A stretch of DNA of 17,751 nucleotides from an uncultured Bacilli bacterium (GCA_934167935.1 CAKPMH010000024.1:1-17751), one strand, 5' to 3'; numbered from the stretch's first letter, positions 1 to 8,661 are shown. Translations and numbers: made by a program. Notes: generated by a model not told the origin, from the sequence alone.

Positions 1-1398
1 GTAACTAGGCCTGGATATAAAACAATTACAGGAAGTAAACAAGTTATAATAAAAGATTTATCTGCACCTAGTACACCTACTGTTAAATATAATAGTGGAT
101 CAAATACATGTACATGGAAAAATAACTATAATATAACATTATCATCAACTGATAATGTCGGAGTAGCTCATTATGAGATTGATTATGATAAAAATGGAAC
201 GGCAGATGCAACGACAGGTTCAAATTATATACCAGCAAATGGAATTCATTATCATGAAGTAAGATTTAGAGCAGTAGATAGTGCTGGAAATAAAAGTGAA
301 TGGTCAGCATCGCAACATATTCATATGGATACGCAAGCACCAGGTGCTACATCAATAAAATATAATAGTGGATCAAATTCATGTTCATGGAAAAACAATT
401 ATAATTTAACTTTATCATCAAGTGATAATGTAGGAATAGCATATTATGAAATAGATTGGACTGGAGATGGAAATGCCAATACAACAACTTCTTCTAACTT
501 TGTTCCATGGAGTGGATATACATCATGTAATAATAGATTTAGAGCTGTAGATCATGCAGGAAATAGAGGACCTTGGACATCATCTCAACATATACATCAA
601 GATACAACAGCTCCAACTTGTGGAGGATGGAGTGGAGGTAGTACATCTTGGACAGGAGGTAATAGAACAATATATGTAGGATGTAATGATACTGGTGGAA
701 GCGGATGTGCTGCTAGTTCATTTTCACAAACATTTACCTCAAATGTTAAAGATACTACATCAACTATTGTAATAAGGGATAATGCTGGTAATACAGCAGT
801 TTGTTCTAGCGCTGTAAGTGTTTATGTTGGAAAAACTTCTAATATATATTATCGAGTAAAAAATGGACCTTCATCAAATACAAATGTTTCAAATGTTGGT
901 GCTGCTTTTAGTGATGAAATTAGAACAAATGGTGGATTTGCAGGTAGAGTTGGTTATTCAAGTCCAATTAATCAAATTATCATAAGTGCAAATTCACCAA
1001 ATATTAGCGGTAATGTAAATTATCAAGTTTATCAACAATCGTTTGCTACAAATAATAACCCAAATGGTATAGGAGATAATACATTGTTTGGTCGTGACGA
1101 TAAAAGAATTGAATCAATTAGAATTTGGTTAACAGGAGATATGGCAAATGCATTTAATATATGGTATAGGGTTTATATTCAAACATATGGATGGCTTGCT
1201 GTAACTTCTAACGGAACATGGACTGGAAGTACAGGCATTTCTAAAAATATGGAAGCAATTGAAATAAAAATTCTTCCTAGAACCGAGGGTTCTGGATCAT
1301 GGAATAATGCAGGTAATAATTGTAGTACAGCAGCTTTCACACTAATAACTGGAGATAACTATACAACAGCAAATTATCATAAAGTTAGTTGTGGATAA
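1..1398 (+). CDS. Surface or secreted protein with Ig-like repeats and C-terminal ChW-like modules (5' end missing)
   Basis: The frame is open from base 1 to a TAA at 1396-1398, so at least 465 residues are visible and the true start lies outside the window. An ATG at 325 falls inside a repeat and is not the start. Two 91-residue repeats (64-336, 337-609) share SGSN-C-WKNNYN, LSS-DNVG, FRAVD-AGN and SQHIH. They look like bacterial Ig-like modules. A third, Cys-rich module follows (610 to about 837), containing IVIRDNAGNTAVC. The last 180 residues resemble two Clostridial hydrophobic W (ChW) repeats: FGRDDKRIESIRIWL near 1090-1135, and YGWLAV, GSTGISK and MEAIEIKI near 1186-1275. ChW modules are known from secreted proteins of Gram-positive bacteria; attachment or substrate binding outside the cell is the likely role, but the ligand is unknown. 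The signal peptide, if any, is outside the window. A terminator follows directly. Confidence 0.75.
   Translation, partial: VTRPGYKTITGSKQVIIKDLSAPSTPTVKYNSGSNTCTWKNNYNITLSSTDNVGVAHYEIDYDKNGTADATTGSNYIPANGIHYHEVRFRAVDSAGNKSEWSASQHIHMDTQAPGATSIKYNSGSNSCSWKNNYNLTLSSSDNVGIAYYEIDWTGDGNANTTTSSNFVPWSGYTSCNNRFRAVDHAGNRGPWTSSQHIHQDTTAPTCGGWSGGSTSWTGGNRTIYVGCNDTGGSGCAASSFSQTFTSNVKDTTSTIVIRDNAGNTAVCSSAVSVYVGKTSNIYYRVKNGPSSNTNVSNVGAAFSDEIRTNGGFAGRVGYSSPINQIIISANSPNISGNVNYQVYQQSFATNNNPNGIGDNTLFGRDDKRIESIRIWLTGDMANAFNIWYRVYIQTYGWLAVTSNGTWTGSTGISKNMEAIEIKILPRTEGSGSWNNAGNNCSTAAFTLITGDNYTTANYHKVSCG
64..609 (+). repeat. Two tandem 91-codon Ig-like repeats
   Basis: Units 64-336 and 337-609 are each exactly 273 bases. 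They match closely at the start (APs/gxTxxKYNSGSN, CxWKNNYN) and the end (FRAVDxAGN, SQHIHxDT), and diverge in the middle where the exposed loops of such modules would lie. The unit begins at the same residue each time (Ala-Pro), as expected for recent duplication of a domain. More copies probably lie left of base 1. Confidence 0.85.
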
Positions 1399-1435
1399 CT
1401 TTTAAATAGTGTGTAAAAAAATGATAATTATTTAT

Positions 1436-1469
1436 ATAGCCGGTGCATAACTGCATTGGCTATTTTTTT
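1436..1469 (+). terminator. Intrinsic terminator of the surface-protein gene
   Basis: A 12-base stem, ATAGCCGGTGCA with TGCATTGGCTAT, includes two G-U pairs and a TAAC loop, and is followed by seven T. Read on the minus strand, the G-U pairs become mismatches and there is no clean U-tract, so it acts on the plus strand only. Confidence 0.9.
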
Positions 1470-1525
1470 GATTTTAATTAAACATTATTAAATTTTTAAA
1501 AAGTTAATTGTTAAAACACACTTTT

Positions 1526-2815
1526 TTAATTTAATATTTTTTTAATTTCTTTATATTGATGATGTGTTACTAATAATATACTAATACTAGTTGATATTAC
1601 AAGTCCCCACATACCAATTTTTAAAAAAGATAAAATAATTAAAAGAAATGTTCTAGAAATCATTCCAATTAATGTTCCTTGCATTGCAATATTTGCTTTT
1701 CCCATTGCTTGTAAACTACTTGTTAATGGAGATTGTATATATTGAAAAAGACAAATTGGTGCTAAAAATCTAAGATAATTTACACCTTCATTTGTATTAT
1801 ATAAGAATTGAAGACAAAAATTTGGAAATAACATGAAAAATATAGTTACTGGAATTCCAATCATTAAACAAATAATGATTGCTTGAATAATTTTATTTTT
1901 TGTATATTTTAAATTGTTATTAGAATATGATTTAGAAATGACAGGAATTAATGCAGATGAAATTGCACTTGTAAAAAAAGATGGTAGTAGTAAAGTAGGT
2001 AGAACAAAACCACTTACAATTCCATATTCATAAACTATATATTTATTTGTGTAACCAATTTTTAATAGAATTGTTGTTAAAATAATTGGTTCTAAAAAGT
2101 ATCCTATGTTTCCAATTAGTCTACCAATTGTGGTTGGAATACTTAAATTAAAAACATTCTTTATATTTTCTTTTTTAGGAATAAAATCATTGAATGAAAT
2201 ATTTTTTTTAGGAAGACAAAGAGTTAATATAATAATTGATGATAACTCACTAAAGATATTAGAGATAACTATAAAAGCAATAGCAAATTCAATTCCTTTA
2301 CTTAAAAAGATTGGAATTCCTATAATTAATATAAAAAGTCTTACAATATCTTCACATATATTTGATATAACATGAGGAAGCATTCTTTCTTTACCAAAAA
2401 AATAACCTCTTATAATAGATGAAATAGATATAAAAGGCAAAACAAATCCAGTACATATAATAGCATAATATGTTCTACTTTCATGTAGTAAATTGTTAGC
2501 AATAAAATGACTAAAGAAAAACAATAAAAATATAATGATTATATTTATTAAAAAGGATATAGGAATAATTGATAAAATAATATTTTTGTTATTGAATTTT
2601 TCTTCAGCAACCAATTTACTTATAGCAACAGGAAATCCAAATGTACAGATAGATATTAAAAGCATATAAGTTGGTGATATAAGCATATAAATACCAATAC
2701 CTTCTGTACCAATAAGTCTTGTCATAACAATTTTTATAATCATTCCTAAAATTTTAGTAATTAGCCCTCCAATAATTAGAATAATACTTGATTTAATAAA
2801 TTTGCTTTTTTTCAT
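1526..2815 (-). CDS. spoVB: SpoVB-like polysaccharide/lipid II flippase family (MOP superfamily)
   Basis: A 429-residue, highly hydrophobic protein with about 12 predicted membrane segments. The N-terminus (IKSSIILIIGGLITKILG, then TRLIGTEGIGIYML and FGFPVAISKLVAEE) is typical of the SpoVB/polysaccharide-biosynthesis flippase family. The segment GYFFGKERMLPHVISNICED is also a family signature. Family members move lipid-linked sugars or peptidoglycan precursors across the membrane; SpoVB is needed for spore cortex synthesis in Bacillus subtilis. At 429 residues it is shorter than the roughly 520 usual for SpoVB, so C-terminal helices may be missing, although the stop looks genuine. GGAGGA at 2821-2826 (minus strand) sets the start. 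The gene is divergent from comN, a neighbour of spoVB in Bacillus too. Family assignment is firm; the exact substrate and sporulation role are inferred. Confidence 0.85.
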   Translation of the reverse strand: MKKSKFIKSSIILIIGGLITKILGMIIKIVMTRLIGTEGIGIYMLISPTYMLLISICTFGFPVAISKLVAEEKFNNKNIILSIIPISFLINIIIIFLLFFFSHFIANNLLHESRTYYAIICTGFVLPFISISSIIRGYFFGKERMLPHVISNICEDIVRLFILIIGIPIFLSKGIEFAIAFIVISNIFSELSSIIILTLCLPKKNISFNDFIPKKENIKNVFNLSIPTTIGRLIGNIGYFLEPIILTTILLKIGYTNKYIVYEYGIVSGFVLPTLLLPSFFTSAISSALIPVISKSYSNNNLKYTKNKIIQAIIICLMIGIPVTIFFMLFPNFCLQFLYNTNEGVNYLRFLAPICLFQYIQSPLTSSLQAMGKANIAMQGTLIGMISRTFLLIILSFLKIGMWGLVISTSISILLVTHHQYKEIKKILN

Positions 2816-2832
2816 AAAAATCCTCCAAAAAC

Positions 2833-2861
2833 TTTAAAAATAAAATAAATTGATATATAAT
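2833..2861 (+). promoter_or_regulatory. Candidate sigma-A promoter for the comN-rel operon
   Basis: TTTAAA (2833-2838), a 17-base spacer and TATAAT (2856-2861) give a leader of about 36 bases before comN. The -35 is poor and the region is AT-rich, so the call is moderate. I found no convincing opposite promoter for spoVB here. Confidence 0.4.
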
Positions 2862-2903
2862 AAATATATGAGTTTTAAGAATATTTATTTATAGGAGGTA
2901 ATT

Positions 2904-3176
2904 ATGTCTATAACATTTAATTCATTGGAAGAACTTTATAAAAGAATAAAACCTGCTTTAAAAACAAAAAAAGAAGAAATGAGAAGAGCAGGATATATTT
3001 ATATAAAAGAAGAAGATATTTGGAATTATTTAAAAGAAGTTAAATGGATTAATTCAAAAAATTTATCACTTTATCAAATGGTAAATGATGTTTTAAATGT
3101 GGATAACATTCTTATAGATAAATATTTAAAAGAAAAATTAAATATGCGAAATAGAAAAGTTTATTTCGATGATTAG
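2904..3176 (+). CDS. comN: ComN-like post-transcriptional regulator
   Basis: A 90-residue soluble protein. The pattern KKEEMRRAGY, EEDIWNYL, VKWIN, LYQMVNDVLN and IDKYLKEKLN fits the ComN/post-transcriptional regulator family, small proteins of Bacilli about 90-100 residues long. In B. subtilis ComN acts after transcription on comE mRNA (late competence) and is localised by DivIVA; a role here beyond family membership is not shown. It starts with ATG after a perfect AGGAGG at 2894-2899. It is the first gene of the operon, divergent from spoVB, and the following gene starts 11 bases after its stop. No late competence genes are visible in this window. Confidence 0.8.
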   Translation: MSITFNSLEELYKRIKPALKTKKEEMRRAGYIYIKEEDIWNYLKEVKWINSKNLSLYQMVNDVLNVDNILIDKYLKEKLNMRNRKVYFDD

Positions 3177-3187
3177 AGGGTGGTTTA

Positions 3188-3703
3188 ATGTTAAGGAAAG
3201 ATAAAAAAAATGGTAATTATATTTTAGTGGAATATACTGATATATTAATGGGACTTAATTATGCAACAAAAATGAACGATTCTAAAATAGATAGTTTATT
3301 AAGTAATTTATTTGTTGATGCAGATAATTTTGATACTTATATTGATAATAAACATTATGTTAAATTAAAAAAAGATAGTGAAGTAATAAAATATTTAAGA
3401 GAAAAAGTAAAAATACAAGATTATGATAATTTTATTGATCATAATGTATTAAAAGATGCATTAGTAAGATCATATTTTGAGTTTAACCATGATATGCATA
3501 AAAAATTAAAAGTATATTTTAGAAAATATTTAGAAAATGAAATAACAGGTATTGATAATAAATATTTAAAAGATGAAATAATAAATGATAAAAAATTATT
3601 AGAATATATAAAAGAATATGATAATTTAGATGAATATTTAGAGAAAAAAATAAATATTAATTTAGATATTAAAGAAAAAGGTAAAAGAAAAAGTATTAGT
3701 TGA
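3188..3703 (+). CDS. Unknown charged, helical protein between comN and rel
   Basis: I do not recognise this 171-residue protein. It is rich in Lys, Asp, Glu, Asn and Tyr, has no signal peptide or membrane segment, and looks mainly helical (for example LREKVKIQDYDNF and KKLKVYFRKYLENEI). It ends in a basic tail, KEKGKRKSIS. It begins 11 bases after comN with a GAGGGTGG ribosome-binding site and ends in TGA. The site for rel lies directly after that stop, so the gene is co-transcribed and probably translationally coupled. In B. subtilis the comparable position between comN and rel holds secDF, recJ and apt; this protein does not resemble any of them. Base use matches the neighbouring core genes, so there is no sign of recent transfer. 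Confidence 0.7.
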   Translation: MLRKDKKNGNYILVEYTDILMGLNYATKMNDSKIDSLLSNLFVDADNFDTYIDNKHYVKLKKDSEVIKYLREKVKIQDYDNFIDHNVLKDALVRSYFEFNHDMHKKLKVYFRKYLENEITGIDNKYLKDEIINDKKLLEYIKEYDNLDEYLEKKININLDIKEKGKRKSIS

Positions 3704-3722
3704 TAAAAAGGAGTGATACCTT

Positions 3723-5909
3723 TTGACAAAAGTTAATGTTGGATTAAAGTATGAAGATTTACTAGAAAAAGTAAAAACATATATAAAAGACCAAGAAGAT
3801 ATAAAGATGATAGAAAAAGCATATAATTATGCGAAAGAAAAACATTTTGGTGTAAAGAGAATGACGGGTGAACCATATATTGAACACCCTTTAAATGTTG
3901 CATATATTTTAACTGATATAGAAGCAGATGCCGCAACAATATGTGCAGGTCTTTTACATGATGTGTTAGAAGATTGTGATGTAACAAAAGAAGAAATTGC
4001 AAATACGTTTTCTTTAGAAATAGCTAATTTGGTTGATGGAGTTACAAAAATAAATAAACTTAACTTTGATACTTCAAATGGAAGTAGTATTATGATTGCA
4101 ACACAAAGAAAGATATTGGTTGGTCTATGTGAAGATGTTCGTGTAATTATAATTAAACTAGCAGATAGACTTCATAATATGAGAACATTATGGGTTCATA
4201 CAGAGGCAAAACAAAAAGAAAAAGCTATAGAAACATTAGAAATATTAACTCCAATAGCACATAGACTTGGAATAAATAAAATGAAAAGTGAATTAGAAGA
4301 TTTATCTCTTCGTTATTATAAACCAGAAGTTTATTATTCAATAGTAGAACAACTTAATCAATCAAAAGTTGAAAGAGATAAAGTTGTAGAAGAAATGAAA
4401 GAAAGTGTTTCTAAATTACTTGATAAAAATAATATTAAACATGAAATAAAAGGTAGAGCAAAGAGTATATATAGTATTTATAAGAAGCTAGACAAAGGTA
4501 AAAAATTTAATGATATATATGATTTGTTAGCGCTTCGTGTTTTTGTAGATACAGAACAAGAATGTTATAAAACACTTGGTGTAATTCATTCAAAATATAG
4601 GCCTATACCAAAAAGATTTAAGGATTATATTGCAATGCCAAAAACTAATATGTATCAATCACTTCATACAACTGTATTTGGTGATTATGGGTATTTATTT
4701 GAAATACAAATAAGAACATATGAAATGGATGAAGTTGCAGAAAGAGGTATTGCATCTCATTGGGCTTATAAAGAAAATAATGGTGATGCTAAAAGTTTAA
4801 TGAAAAATACAATGGAACAAAAACTTCAAGTTTTTCGTTCAATTATGGAACTTAATAGTGAAGAAGAAAAAGATGAAGATTTTATTAATTCTGTAAAGGA
4901 AGATATATTTAATAATACTATATATGTATTTACACCTAATGGTGATGTTATAGAACTTCCAAATGGTTCAACACCAATTGATTTTGCATATAAGGTTCAT
5001 ACAAAAGTCGGGGATAAAATGGTCGGAGCAATTGTAAATAACAATATTGTTCCAATTGATTATGTACTTAAAAGTAATGATATAGTTAAAATTAATACTA
5101 ATCAAAATTCATTTGGACCAAGTAGAGAATGGTTAAATATTGTTAAAACAAATCATGCTAAGAATAAAATAAAAGGCTTCTTTAATAGAATAGAAAAAGA
5201 AGAATATTTAAAACAAGGTGAAGAAATATTAACAAAAGAACTTAGAAAAAGAAAGCTTGTTATGTCACAATTTTTATCAAGTGAAAATGTTGATAAAATA
5301 TTAAAAGAGTATAAATATAATGATCTGAATGAATTATATATAAGTATAGGGAATAATAGTATTCAAGTTGGATCTGTAATAAATTTAATAAAAGAAGAAA
5401 ACAAAGATACAAAAGAAGAAATAATTCTTAGAAAAACAAAAAATCAAGAAATAGAAAAAACTCAACTTAAAAATGATATTTTAGTAGAAGGTATAGATGA
5501 TATAAAGGTTAATTTAGCTTCTTGTTGTAATCCTGTTCCACAGGATAGAATAGTTGGTTATATAACAAAAGGGTATGGAATAACTGTACATAGAGCAATG
5601 TGTCCTAATGTTAAAGAACTAGAAGAAAGACTAATAGATGTAAAATGGAATTATAACCTTGATATAAAGAAAAAATATCCAACTAATTTAGTTATACATA
5701 CTATAAAAAAGGATGATATATTATTAGAAATAATATCGAAAACAACAAAATCAGATGTTGTTATTAGAAGTATAAATACATATGTGAATAAAACAAATAA
5801 TGTATATGAAGCAACAGTACTTGTAGAAAATAAGGAATCTTTAGTTAAATTTATGACTGATTTAAAACAAATGAAAGAAGTTATAGAAGTTGAAAGGCTT
5901 ATTAAATAA
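3723..5909 (+). CDS. relA: Bifunctional (p)ppGpp synthetase/hydrolase, long Rel
   Basis: A 728-residue long RSH protein that makes and degrades the stringent-response alarmone (p)ppGpp. The N-terminal HD hydrolase domain keeps its metal-binding residues: H55 (GEPYIEHP), H79-D80 (LLHDVLED) and N152 with H151 (LADRLHNMRT). The synthetase domain (about 240-345) has GRAKSIYSIYKK, DIYDLLALRV, YQSLHTTV and FEIQIRT. Its RFKD motif at 298-301 is the RxKD form of bifunctional Rel/SpoT, not the ExDD of synthetase-only RelA. A TGS domain follows (about 400-460, ELPNGSTPIDFAYKVHT). The zinc-finger region has C601-C602, H623 and C627, and an ACT domain (about 655-728) ends the protein. All expected domains are present. 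The start is TTG at 3723, after AAGGAGT at 3708-3714; no ATG fits as well. The dtd gene overlaps its stop by one base, as in many Bacillota. Confidence 0.97.
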   Translation: MTKVNVGLKYEDLLEKVKTYIKDQEDIKMIEKAYNYAKEKHFGVKRMTGEPYIEHPLNVAYILTDIEADAATICAGLLHDVLEDCDVTKEEIANTFSLEIANLVDGVTKINKLNFDTSNGSSIMIATQRKILVGLCEDVRVIIIKLADRLHNMRTLWVHTEAKQKEKAIETLEILTPIAHRLGINKMKSELEDLSLRYYKPEVYYSIVEQLNQSKVERDKVVEEMKESVSKLLDKNNIKHEIKGRAKSIYSIYKKLDKGKKFNDIYDLLALRVFVDTEQECYKTLGVIHSKYRPIPKRFKDYIAMPKTNMYQSLHTTVFGDYGYLFEIQIRTYEMDEVAERGIASHWAYKENNGDAKSLMKNTMEQKLQVFRSIMELNSEEEKDEDFINSVKEDIFNNTIYVFTPNGDVIELPNGSTPIDFAYKVHTKVGDKMVGAIVNNNIVPIDYVLKSNDIVKINTNQNSFGPSREWLNIVKTNHAKNKIKGFFNRIEKEEYLKQGEEILTKELRKRKLVMSQFLSSENVDKILKEYKYNDLNELYISIGNNSIQVGSVINLIKEENKDTKEEIILRKTKNQEIEKTQLKNDILVEGIDDIKVNLASCCNPVPQDRIVGYITKGYGITVHRAMCPNVKELEERLIDVKWNYNLDIKKKYPTNLVIHTIKKDDILLEIISKTTKSDVVIRSINTYVNKTNNVYEATVLVENKESLVKFMTDLKQMKEVIEVERLIK

Positions 5910-6364
5910 TGAGAGTTTTAGTACAGAGAAGTTTAGAATCAAGTGTTTCTGTTAACGCTAAAATAGTTGGTCATATAGATAAAGGACTTGTTTTATTTGT
6001 TGGTTTTACACATAATGATACAATCGAAGATATAAAATATTTAGTAAGAAAAATTTTAAATTTAAGAGTTTTTGATGATACAAATGGTGTTATGAATAAA
6101 AGTGTTATTGATACTTGTGGAAGTATTTTAAGTGTTTCACAATTTACTTTATATGCATCAACAAAAAAAGGTAATAGACCAAGTTATATTGAAGCCTTGA
6201 ATGGAAATGAAGCAATAAAATTATACGATTTATTTAATCAAGAATTAAGAAAAAATAATATTAATGTTGAGACTGGTATATTTGGTAGTGATATGAAGGT
6301 TAGTATTACAAATGATGGACCAATTACAATTTTATTAGAAAGTAGGAACAAAAATGAAAAATAA
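5909..6364 (+). CDS. dtd: D-aminoacyl-tRNA deacylase
   Basis: At 151 residues this is full length for the DTD family, cytosolic enzymes that hydrolyse D-amino acids (and glycine mischarged on tRNA-Ala) from tRNA. The catalytic SQFTL is at 77-81, GNRPSY at 88-93, and FGSDMKVSITNDGPIT holds the cross-subunit Gly-Pro motif at 137-138. The usual NxGPVT reads NDGPIT here, a conservative change. The ATG at 5909 overlaps the rel stop as TAATG, which implies translational coupling. rel-dtd is a standard pair in Bacillota. The last 11 bases overlap the next gene. Confidence 0.95.
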   Translation: MRVLVQRSLESSVSVNAKIVGHIDKGLVLFVGFTHNDTIEDIKYLVRKILNLRVFDDTNGVMNKSVIDTCGSILSVSQFTLYASTKKGNRPSYIEALNGNEAIKLYDLFNQELRKNNINVETGIFGSDMKVSITNDGPITILLESRNKNEK

Positions 6365-7415
6365 AATAAATTATAAATTAGTTAATCTTGCATTAATTTC
6401 ACTTGTTATATTTTTACTTTATAGAACAGGTCATTTATGGACAGGTGTAATAAGTAAATTTTTTCAAATAATGATGCCATTTATAATTGCTTTTGTAATC
6501 GCATATGCACTTTATCCTTTCTTAAAGCAATTAGAATCAAAAAAGATTCCTAAAGGAGTAGCTATTTTTATAATAATTGCTTTAATTTTAGGAATACTTT
6601 CTTTTACAGTTTTCAAAGTAGTTCCACTTTTATTTAATCAAACTGTTAACTTATTTAATTCCGCAATATCATTTGTTAAAGAAATGTCTTTAGAATATGA
6701 TTATGATTTAGGACCACTTCAAGATACATTAACTAATGGACTTAATGATGTTGTTGTTAATGTAGGAAAATATGTATCAAATGGAGCAATAAATATTATA
6801 AATGTATCATTAGGATTAATAACAAATATATTTTTATGCTTTACAGCAGCAATTTATTTTTTAATAGATATGGATTCTATTAGAAGAGAAACTAAAAAAT
6901 ATTTAAAAAGAAGATCTTATAAAACATTTAGATATGTTAGAACCCTTGATGATGAGATGAAAAATTATTTATCAGGTTTTGTAAAATTAATGTTTATATC
7001 ACTTTTTGAATATTCAATTATTTATAAATTAATAGGACATCCTAATGCATTATTATTAGGTTTCCTTGCTATGATTACACAATTAATTCCATATTTTGGA
7101 GGTATTATTACTAATATAGTTGCAGCAGTAACAGCAATAGTAGTATCTCCTGTATTACTTGTAAAAACAGTTATTACATTCTGTATTTTATCTGTTATTG
7201 ATGGTAATATAATAGGACCTCTTGTATATGGTAAAACCAATAATGTAAAACCAGTTGTTGTAATTATTTCTATAACTGCAGGTGGAATATTATTTGGTAT
7301 AACGGGGATAGTGGCTTCGTTCCCTGTTGCTATTATATTAATTGCTACATATAAATTTTATAAAGAGGAAATATTTGAAAAATTAGGGGATATGAAAGAT
7401 AGTAAGAAAAAATAA
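6354..7415 (+). CDS. AI-2E family transporter (putative permease)
   Basis: A 353-residue inner-membrane protein with about eight hydrophobic segments, full length for the AI-2E/PerM family (TqsA, YdbI, YtvI). The early motif is IMMPFIIAFVIAYALYPFL. Near residues 240-325 are the family signatures ITQLIPYFGGIITNI, DGNIIGPLVYG and ITAGGILFGITGIVASFPVA. Some family members export autoinducer-2 and others behave as ion antiporters, so the substrate cannot be set from sequence. It starts inside dtd (11-base overlap), and the next gene starts on the base after its stop. Confidence 0.9.
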   Translation: MKNKINYKLVNLALISLVIFLLYRTGHLWTGVISKFFQIMMPFIIAFVIAYALYPFLKQLESKKIPKGVAIFIIIALILGILSFTVFKVVPLLFNQTVNLFNSAISFVKEMSLEYDYDLGPLQDTLTNGLNDVVVNVGKYVSNGAINIINVSLGLITNIFLCFTAAIYFLIDMDSIRRETKKYLKRRSYKTFRYVRTLDDEMKNYLSGFVKLMFISLFEYSIIYKLIGHPNALLLGFLAMITQLIPYFGGIITNIVAAVTAIVVSPVLLVKTVITFCILSVIDGNIIGPLVYGKTNNVKPVVVIISITAGGILFGITGIVASFPVAIILIATYKFYKEEIFEKLGDMKDSKKK

Positions 7416-8045
7416 ATGAAAAAGTCTAATTTATTTATACTAATGATAATGTTATATACAACATGTTTATTAGTATCAAATGTTAATGCATTTAAAGTTA
7501 TAAAAATTTTTAATTTTACTTTAACTGCAGCAACTTTAGTATTTCCTATAACTTATATTTTAGGGGATGTATTTTCAGAAGTATATGGTTTTAAAACTGC
7601 AAAAAAAATAATATATTATGGATTTATTTGTAATGCATTAATGGTTTTTTGTTTTTACCTTGCTATTATTATGCCATATCCTGAAACATTTAAATACAAT
7701 AATGAATTTTCTTTAGTTCTTTCAAATACACCAAGAATTTTAATAGCAAGTTTATCAGGTTATTTAGTAGGTGGATTATCTAATGCATATATTTTAAATT
7801 TTATAAAAGAAAAAACAAATATTAAAGCATTATGGTTTAGATTGCTTGTATCTACTATAGTAGGTGAATTATTAGATTCGATGTTATTTGTTACTATAGG
7901 GTTTATAAAAGAGTATTCTATAAATCAGATTGTAACTATGATAATTAGTCAAGCATTTTTAAAAATATTATTAGAATTTATTATGATACCTGTAGTTTAT
8001 AAAATAATTAATTATGTTAAAAATATTCAAAATAAAAAAGACTAA
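7416..8045 (+). CDS. YhhQ/QPTR-family queuosine-precursor transporter
   Basis: A 209-residue membrane protein with about six helices. TLVFPITYILGDVFSEVYGF and the later LVSTIVGELLDSMLFVTIGF are hallmarks of the YhhQ (DUF165/Vut_1) family. Members import queuine or the precursors preQ0 and preQ1 for tRNA wobble-base queuosine; which base is taken cannot be told from sequence. The start codon directly follows the previous stop with no separate ribosome-binding spacing, so translation is probably coupled. I see no preQ1 riboswitch, which fits its place inside an operon. Its stop lies in the loop of a terminator hairpin shared with the convergent gene. Confidence 0.88.
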   Translation: MKKSNLFILMIMLYTTCLLVSNVNAFKVIKIFNFTLTAATLVFPITYILGDVFSEVYGFKTAKKIIYYGFICNALMVFCFYLAIIMPYPETFKYNNEFSLVLSNTPRILIASLSGYLVGGLSNAYILNFIKEKTNIKALWFRLLVSTIVGELLDSMLFVTIGFIKEYSINQIVTMIISQAFLKILLEFIMIPVVYKIINYVKNIQNKKD

Positions 8046-8059
8046 TGTCTTTTTATTTT
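8034..8059. terminator. Bidirectional terminator carrying both convergent stop codons
   Basis: Arms AAAAAGAC (8035-8042) and GTCTTTTT (8047-8054) enclose the loop TAAT. A T-run lies downstream in both directions. The plus gene stops at 8043-8045 (TAA) and the minus gene at 8042-8044 (TAG on its strand). The stem has only two G-C pairs, so efficiency may be modest. Confidence 0.65.
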
Positions 8060-8617
8060 GCTTAAATATTTATTTATAACATCTTCATATTTTCCTTCAA
8101 TAACATTTCCAACTTCTAACATTCCATATTTTTTACCATTATCTTCAAAAGTTTCAATATGCATTTCATTTGCTAGATTCCAAATGATATTTTTTTCAAA
8201 AAAATTATTAAAATCAATCAATCGATTTTCTTGTTCATTACTTATCGAATCTGATGGAGTAACAATTATATTTATATGTTCTAAACTATTAATAAAAACG
8301 ACATATCCCATTGTAGATAAATAATAATATAATAATAAATCATCATTTATGTTTTCAATATTAATATTTTTAAATTCATTTTTTAAATTATCACTAATAT
8401 GTTGTTTTAAATAAAATAAGTGTTTATCATTATTATCGGTTTCTTTATAAACTGTATCTTTAACTTTTTTATAAAATAGATTAATTTTATTTATATCATC
8501 AGTTACACTTAAATTACATGTATTTTTATTACTCATATCAAAACTACTAAATATAACATTCATATCGCCACTTCTATTTATTAAAATTATTCTAATATCA
8601 TCACTTATATTATTCAT
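8042..8617 (-). CDS. Unknown soluble protein
   Basis: I do not recognise this 191-residue protein. It is soluble, acidic in its first two thirds, and has no signal peptide or membrane segment. Notable stretches are IRIILINRSGDMNVIFSSF at the N-terminus, YYYLSTMGYVVFINSLEHINIIV mid-protein and KKYGMLEVGNVIEGKYEDVINKYL at the C-terminus. Alternating hydrophobic segments suggest a mixed alpha/beta fold. Its ribosome-binding site is GGTGAT (8621-8626 on the minus strand), eight or so bases before the ATG. It is a single gene, convergent with the queuosine transporter and divergent from cotE. Codon use resembles its neighbours. Proximity to cotE allows, but does not prove, a spore link. Confidence 0.65.
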   Translation of the reverse strand: MNNISDDIRIILINRSGDMNVIFSSFDMSNKNTCNLSVTDDINKINLFYKKVKDTVYKETDNNDKHLFYLKQHISDNLKNEFKNINIENINDDLLLYYYLSTMGYVVFINSLEHINIIVTPSDSISNEQENRLIDFNNFFEKNIIWNLANEMHIETFEDNGKKYGMLEVGNVIEGKYEDVINKYLSKIKRH

Positions 8618-8632
8618 AATATCACCATCTTA

Positions 8633-8661
8633 ATTATAATATATATTTATATAATAGTAAA
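8633..8661 (-). promoter_or_regulatory. Sigma-A-like promoter for the unknown minus-strand gene
   Basis: On the minus strand TTTACT (8656-8661), a 17-base spacer and TATAAT (8633-8638) predict a start near 8626. The leader would be about ten bases and begin at the ribosome-binding site. Confidence 0.5.

Noticed and set aside
2106..2375. Plus-strand open frame of 89 codons inside spoVB
   Set aside because: It lies wholly within the minus-strand gene, has no ribosome-binding site and resembles no protein; a shadow of hydrophobic codons. The same holds for open frames at 3439-3729, 3733-4002, 7022-7240, 8058-8324, 12549-12779 and 13665-13883.
1526..2815. Frameshift as the cause of the short SpoVB
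   Set aside because: I see no continuation of the family in other frames after the stop at 1526, so a naturally shorter protein is the simpler view.
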